A DNA stretch of 8,821 nucleotides from an uncultured Candidatus Melainabacteria bacterium (GTDB lineage Bacteria; Cyanobacteriota; Vampirovibrionia; Gastranaerophilales; Gastranaerophilaceae), in NCBI GenBank assembly GCA_934700385.1, contig CAKUXO010000041.1, positions 1 to 8,821 on the forward strand, written 5' to 3'. Below are positions 5,453-8,821 of the stretch, piece after piece; position 1 is the first letter of the stretch; each line of letters begins with the position of its first letter. The translations under genes were made by a program, and so were the position numbers. The notes below the pieces were generated by a model that searched no databases, was not told where the DNA came from, and saw nothing but the letters and a program-made list of their open reading frames with translations.

Positions 5453-6850
5453 ATGCTTAGAATATTTAACACATTATCAAATAAAATCGAAGATTTTACA
5501 CCAATTGAAGAAAATAAAGTTAAGATGTATGTTTGCGGTCCAACCGTTTATGATAACGCACACCTTGGACATGCCCGTTGTTACATCACTTGGGATGTTT
5601 TATATCGCTATTTAAAATTTAGAGGATATGACGTTACCTATTGCAGAAATGTAACAGATGTTGATGATAAAATCTTGAAAAAAGCTGATGCACAAGGGGT
5701 TGAACCCGAAGTTATCACAAAAAAATATTATGACTCTTTTATTAATTCAATGAATGGTTTAAATGTTTTAAAACCAGATATTGAACCTCGTGCCACAAAA
5801 ACGCTTGGCGAGATGATTTCAATGATTAAAAATCTTGAAAAAAATGGCTTTGCTTATGCTGTTGATGGAGATGTTTACTTTAGAGTTGAAAAATATTCAA
5901 AATATGGTGAACTTTCTTCTCAACCGATTAAAGACCTTTTAAACGGCGCAAGGGTTGAAACTTCTGATAAAAAAGAAAGTCCGCTTGACTTTGCTCTTTG
6001 GAAAAAAGATGAAATCCATGGTTATAATTCTCCTTGGGGAAAAGGGCGCCCAGGGTGGCACATTGAATGTTCTGCCATGAATAAAAAACATCTTGGAGAA
6101 ACAATTGATATCCACGCAGGCGGCGCAGATTTAATGTTTCCACATCATGAAAATGAAAGAGCGCAATCAGAATGTGCTAATGGCTGTATGTTTTCAAAAT
6201 ATTGGATGCACAACGGCTTTGTAACAATTAACAAAGAAAAAATGTCTAAATCTTTAAATAACTTTTTAACGATTGATGACGTTTTAAAAAAATATGACAC
6301 AAACGCAATTCGTTTGTTTATTTTAACTAATCATTATAGAATGCCTGTTGAATTTAATGATGAAGCGCTTAGCGCAGCTCAAAACGGGGCTAAAAGATTA
6401 ATTAATTCAATCGCAGGAATTGAAACAAATGAAACTTATGATAATGAATCTGTTGAAAAATTCATTCAGGCGATGGATGAAGATTTAAACACATCAAAGG
6501 CTTTAGCTGTTCTATTTTCATTGGTTGATAAAATTAAAAAAGAAGAAAATAAAACGCTTTACGCTAGCACTCTTAAATATTTAGGCTCTGTTTTGGGTTT
6601 TGATTTTAATCTTAGTGAAAAAGTTGTTTCAGATGAAGAACTTTTCAAATTAATTCAACCTTTATATAAAGAATTTAATTTTGATGAAAATGAAAATCCT
6701 AAAGATGTTATTGAAAAAGTAATTGAACTTAGAAAAAAAGCAAGAGAAGAAAAAGATTGGGCAAAATCTGATAAAATAAGAGATTTGTTTGCTTTATGTA
6801 AAATTCAATTAAAAGATTCAAAAGAAGGTACAACTTGGCAAGTTCTTTAA
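5453..6850 (+). CDS. cysS: Cysteinyl-tRNA synthetase
   Basis: This class I aminoacyl-tRNA synthetase (465 residues, normal length) charges tRNA-Cys in the cytoplasm. The HIGH-type motif is HLGH (37-40), just after CGPTVYD, and the KMSKS motif is at 263-267. The zinc-binding residues that select cysteine are all present: C28, C206 (in GWHIECSAM), H231 and E235 (in PHHENE). Their spacing matches the E. coli enzyme (C28, C209, H234, E238) allowing for a 3-residue offset. The DALR-type anticodon-binding region occupies about residues 300-465. The ATG has no Shine-Dalgarno site. The gene overlaps rsmI by 16 nt and is co-transcribed with it. The essential function and complete motif set make the call firm. 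Confidence 0.98.
   Translation: MLRIFNTLSNKIEDFTPIEENKVKMYVCGPTVYDNAHLGHARCYITWDVLYRYLKFRGYDVTYCRNVTDVDDKILKKADAQGVEPEVITKKYYDSFINSMNGLNVLKPDIEPRATKTLGEMISMIKNLEKNGFAYAVDGDVYFRVEKYSKYGELSSQPIKDLLNGARVETSDKKESPLDFALWKKDEIHGYNSPWGKGRPGWHIECSAMNKKHLGETIDIHAGGADLMFPHHENERAQSECANGCMFSKYWMHNGFVTINKEKMSKSLNNFLTIDDVLKKYDTNAIRLFILTNHYRMPVEFNDEALSAAQNGAKRLINSIAGIETNETYDNESVEKFIQAMDEDLNTSKALAVLFSLVDKIKKEENKTLYASTLKYLGSVLGFDFNLSEKVVSDEELFKLIQPLYKEFNFDENENPKDVIEKVIELRKKAREEKDWAKSDKIRDLFALCKIQLKDSKEGTTWQVL
6823..6828 (+). promoter_or_regulatory. Shine-Dalgarno site that supports the TTG start of rsmI
   Basis: AGAAGG ends 6 nt before the TTG at 6835 and lies inside the end of cysS. The nearby ATG at 6851 is in a different reading frame, so the TTG is the only plausible start that keeps the N-terminal strand of RsmI. 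Confidence 0.75.
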
Positions 6851-7653
6851 ATGGGCAACTTTACATCGTTGCAACTCCTATCGGAAATTTTAAAGATATT
6901 ACCTTAAGAGCGCTTGAAACCTTGAAAAGTGTTGATTTTATTGCAGCAGAGGACACAAGAAACACAAGCAATCTTTTAAATCATTATGAAATAAATAAAA
7001 AGTTAATCAGCTGTCATAAATTTTCTGAAAGCTCTAGAATTGAGCTATTTTCAAACTATTTAAAAGACGGTTTATCAATCGCTCTTGTGTCTGATGCTGG
7101 TACGCCTTTGATTTCAGACCCTGGGAATGTTGTTGTTAAGGCATTAATTGAGCAAGGTTTTAAGGTTATTCCTGTTGTTGGCGCAAGTGCTGTTATTGCG
7201 CTTTTAAGTGCAACCTATAGAAAAGATGAAGATTTTAAATTCATCGGCTTTTTACCAAGGGTTAAAAATCAAATTAAAGAAACGATAATTCAAAATAATT
7301 ATGAAAATCTTGTTTTTTATGAAAGCCCAAACAGAATTTTAGAAACCTTAGAAATAATTAAAGAAACTTATCCTGATAAAAAGGTTACTCTTGGGCGAGA
7401 ATTAACAAAAAAATTTGAAGAAATAATTAGTTTAAATGTTCAAGATTTGATTGAATATTACAATAAAAACACCCTCAAAGGGGAAATTGTTGTTCTTTTA
7501 CATAAATCAGAAAAAGTTGAAGAATTTGATTTTGATGAAAAAATTAAAAAATTAAAAGCTCTTAAATTAAAAGATAAAGAAATATCTTCAATTTTATCAG
7601 AGCTTTATAATTGTAATAAAAATATGATTTATAAAAGATGTTTAGCGCTTTAA
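6835..7653 (+). CDS. rsmI: 16S rRNA (cytidine(1402)-2'-O)-methyltransferase RsmI
   Basis: This 272-residue class IV (tetrapyrrole-methylase fold) SAM-dependent enzyme 2'-O-methylates C1402 in the decoding centre of 16S rRNA. Family signatures appear in order: LYIVATPIGNFKD (9-21), AAEDTRNTSNLL (37-48), the glycine-rich SDAGTPLISDPG (86-97), VVGASAV (114-120), GFLPR (138-142), and YESPNRI (162-168). GREL (187-190) follows. The lysine-rich C-terminal domain (about 232-272) matches the usual RsmI tail. Translation begins at a TTG inside the end of cysS, with AGAAGG at good spacing, which suggests translational coupling. The stop codon abuts the stop codon of the convergent TSCPD gene, with no base between them. 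Confidence 0.95.
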   Translation: MASSLNGQLYIVATPIGNFKDITLRALETLKSVDFIAAEDTRNTSNLLNHYEINKKLISCHKFSESSRIELFSNYLKDGLSIALVSDAGTPLISDPGNVVVKALIEQGFKVIPVVGASAVIALLSATYRKDEDFKFIGFLPRVKNQIKETIIQNNYENLVFYESPNRILETLEIIKETYPDKKVTLGRELTKKFEEIISLNVQDLIEYYNKNTLKGEIVVLLHKSEKVEEFDFDEKIKKLKALKLKDKEISSILSELYNCNKNMIYKRCLAL

Positions 7654-7929
7654 TTAAGCTCTAACAGCTTCTTTTTGTTCAATGTACATTTTTAAACATT
7701 GAGCTAATTGATCAGGACAGCTTGTTCCTTTGCCGTTGCAGTCAATTCCTTGAAGTTTTGAAATAACATCGTTTATGTTTTGACCTTCAACAAGTTTTGA
7801 AATGCCTTGCAAGTTGCCGCTGCAACCGCCAATAAATTCAACGTGTTTAATTGTATTATCTTCAATTATAAGATTGATTTGCTTTGAGCAAGTGCCTTTT
7901 GTTTGATAACTGATTGCTTCTTGTGTCAT
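7654..7929 (-). CDS. TSCPD-domain small protein (TIGR03905-like)
   Basis: This 91-residue cytoplasmic protein carries the namesake T69-S70-C71-P72-D73 motif near its C-terminus. A GGCSGNLQGI segment lies at 34-43, and further cysteines are at C14, C64 and C78. The family is uncharacterised. A related TSCPD domain is found at the C-terminus of some vitamin B12-dependent ribonucleotide reductases, where the cysteines are thought to matter for redox or metal binding; here it stands alone. It begins 2 bp after the clpP stop, and its Shine-Dalgarno AGAAGG (7936-7941, 6 nt spacing) overlaps the last clpP codons. It is therefore co-transcribed and probably coupled to clpP. No terminator is seen after it. 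Family membership is firm; function is unknown. Confidence 0.88.
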   Translation of the reverse strand: MTQEAISYQTKGTCSKQINLIIEDNTIKHVEFIGGCSGNLQGISKLVEGQNINDVISKLQGIDCNGKGTSCPDQLAQCLKMYIEQKEAVRA

Positions 7930-7931
7930 AA

Positions 7932-8543
7932 TTAACCTTCTTTTGTAATGATTTTATCAATTAAGCCGTATTCAAGCGCTTCTTGAGCAGACATGAAATT
8001 ATCTCTTTCAGTGTCTTTTTTAATTGTTTCAAGTTTTTGACCTGTGTGTTCAGCTAACAAGCCATTTAACATTGATTTCATTCTTAAGATTTCTTTTGCT
8101 TCGATTTCGATATCTGTTGCTTGACCTTTTGCGCCGCCTAAAGGTTGGTGAATCATAATTCTTGCATTAGGTAGGGCTAAACGTTTGCCTTTTTCGCCAC
8201 CTGAAAGTAAAAATGCACCCATTGAAGCAGCGTCACCAAGACAGATTGTTGAAACAGGCGCTTTAATTAATTTCATTGTGTCATAAATTGCCATGCCGGC
8301 AGTAATAACGCCCCCTGGGGAATTAATGTAAAGCATGATATCTTTTTCAGGATTTTCACTATCAAGAAGTAAAAGTTGCGCAACAATTGAATTTGCAACA
8401 TCATCATCAATTTCAGAACCAAGGAAGATAATTCTTTCTCTTAATAGTCTTGAAAAAATATCAAAACTGCGCTCACCCCTGCTTGAAGCTTCAATTACAG
8501 TAGGAACGTAGTCTAAAATTTTATATTCATTTATTCCATACAT
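7932..8543 (-). CDS. clpP: ATP-dependent Clp protease proteolytic subunit ClpP
   Basis: This 203-residue serine peptidase (family S14) forms the tetradecameric barrel that degrades proteins unfolded by ClpX or ClpA/C. The catalytic triad is complete: S107 in GDAASMGA, H132 in MIHQPLGG and D181 in ERDNFMSA. The oxyanion and substrate strand SPGGVITAGMAIYDTM is at 75-90. The N-terminus is short, with little or no propeptide. The residue three before the catalytic Ser region is Asp (GDAAS), where Gln, Leu or Met is more usual. The start is set by AAAGGA about 9 nt upstream (8553-8558). clpX and tig, the common neighbours, are absent; the downstream partner is a TSCPD protein. Confidence 0.97.
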   Translation of the reverse strand: MYGINEYKILDYVPTVIEASSRGERSFDIFSRLLRERIIFLGSEIDDDVANSIVAQLLLLDSENPEKDIMLYINSPGGVITAGMAIYDTMKLIKAPVSTICLGDAASMGAFLLSGGEKGKRLALPNARIMIHQPLGGAKGQATDIEIEAKEILRMKSMLNGLLAEHTGQKLETIKKDTERDNFMSAQEALEYGLIDKIITKEG

Positions 8544-8578
8544 TGGGTTTTTTCCTTTTATATCGTAAACTTAATAGT

Positions 8579-8584
8579 ATTATA
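8579..8584 (-). promoter_or_regulatory. Candidate -10 box of clpP
   Basis: A perfect TATAAT on the minus strand lies 35 nt before the ATG, which would give a leader of roughly 30 nt containing AAAGGA. No good -35 is visible, and no CtsR- or CIRCE-type operator was recognised. The region is very AT-rich, so chance matches are likely. Confidence 0.4.
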
Positions 8585-8586
8585 TT

Positions 8587-8723
8587 ACAAAATTTTTTAT
8601 TTATGGGGTTTTGGGGAAATTTTCGTTTATTTTGTGGATACAAGGAAGAAAAATTAAAATTTATTTTTTTAATTAATTAATATCAAATTAAATAATTTAC
8701 AACTAAACAAAAACAATTAAAAT
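8587..8723. other. AT-rich intergenic stretch with no recognised gene
   Basis: This non-coding sequence lies between the clpP promoter and the repeat copy at the window end. It includes a G-rich patch, ggggttttgggg (8605-8616), and long A/T runs. No RNA gene, open frame or strong hairpin was identified. Confidence 0.4.
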
Positions 8724-8821
8724 TTATCTATAAAAAACTAAAGCTTTTGTTCACTTTTTCTTTTTGTTCAATCGCCAACGCAAAAAGAAAAAGTGAACCG
8801 AAAAAGAAAAACGTGGCTCGC
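8724..8821 (+). repeat. Left-hand part of dispersed repeat, copy C (cut by window edge)
   Basis: These 98 bases match 3466-3563 with three differences (T/C at 8742, T/C at 8768, C/T at 8813), and the match runs to the last base of the window. The perfect 18-bp hairpin (8749-8766 with 8781-8798) is intact. The copy has the same orientation as A and B and lies about 180 bp upstream of clpP. Confidence 0.93.

Noticed and set aside
5928..6143. Minus-strand open frame within cysS, and similar frames inside the EamA, feoAB and small-protein genes
   Set aside because: They are antisense to genes with complete family motifs, lack ribosome binding sites and show no recognisable protein features.
8605..8616. 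Possible G-quadruplex (ggggttttgggg)
   Set aside because: Only two G-runs are present, which cannot form an intramolecular quadruplex of the usual four-run type.
1..8821. CRISPR array or defence locus
   Set aside because: The repeats are three copies about 3.7 and 5.3 kb apart with genes between them, not short repeats with regular spacers, and no cas or defence genes are present.

Overview
The window is a compact, very AT-rich bacterial chromosome segment of mostly housekeeping genes: a transporter, ferrous iron uptake, an iron-sulfur redox subunit, cysteinyl-tRNA synthetase, a 16S rRNA methyltransferase and ClpP. Intergenic copies of a structured repeat lie between and beside them. The low GC, the FeoA-FeoB fusion, the small MSISP-type lysine/alanine-rich protein and the general gene style suggest a host-associated lineage such as Gastranaerophilales (Vampirovibrionia/Melainabacteria). 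That placement is an impression from protein style, not something the sequence proves; other low-GC gut lineages remain possible.

Layout. 1-67 is the right-hand end of a dispersed repeat. 184-1056 (+) is a drug/metabolite (EamA) transporter, convergent with and overlapping by 8 bp a FeoA-FeoB fusion iron transporter (1049-3412, -). The 477-bp gap 3413-3889 holds the feoAB promoter, the one complete repeat copy (about 3466-3725, with two large inverted repeats) and a strong terminator. Next come a small alanine-rich protein of unknown function (3890-4210, -) and a GlcF/LutA-type iron-sulfur protein (4320-5381, -). The latter is divergent from cysS (5453-6850, +), which is translationally coupled to rsmI (6835-7653, +). 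rsmI meets, with no gap, a clpP-TSCPD gene pair on the other strand (7654-8543, -). The window ends in the left-hand part of another repeat copy (8724-8821).

Two signals go beyond ordinary annotation. First, four promoter-proximal genes (eamA-type, feoAB, the iron-sulfur gene and cysS) lack a Shine-Dalgarno sequence. Each has a -10-like hexamer exactly 6 nt before its ATG, which predicts leaderless mRNAs. Genes inside operons or with a real 5' leader (rsmI, TSCPD, clpP, the small protein) instead have clear Shine-Dalgarno sites. Second, the repeat occurs three times in 8.8 kb, always in the same orientation and in gaps upstream of genes. Identity is near perfect where copies overlap (67/67 and 95/98 bp), and the element can fold into long hairpins. 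No phage genes, CRISPR array, tRNA, rRNA or transposase was seen.
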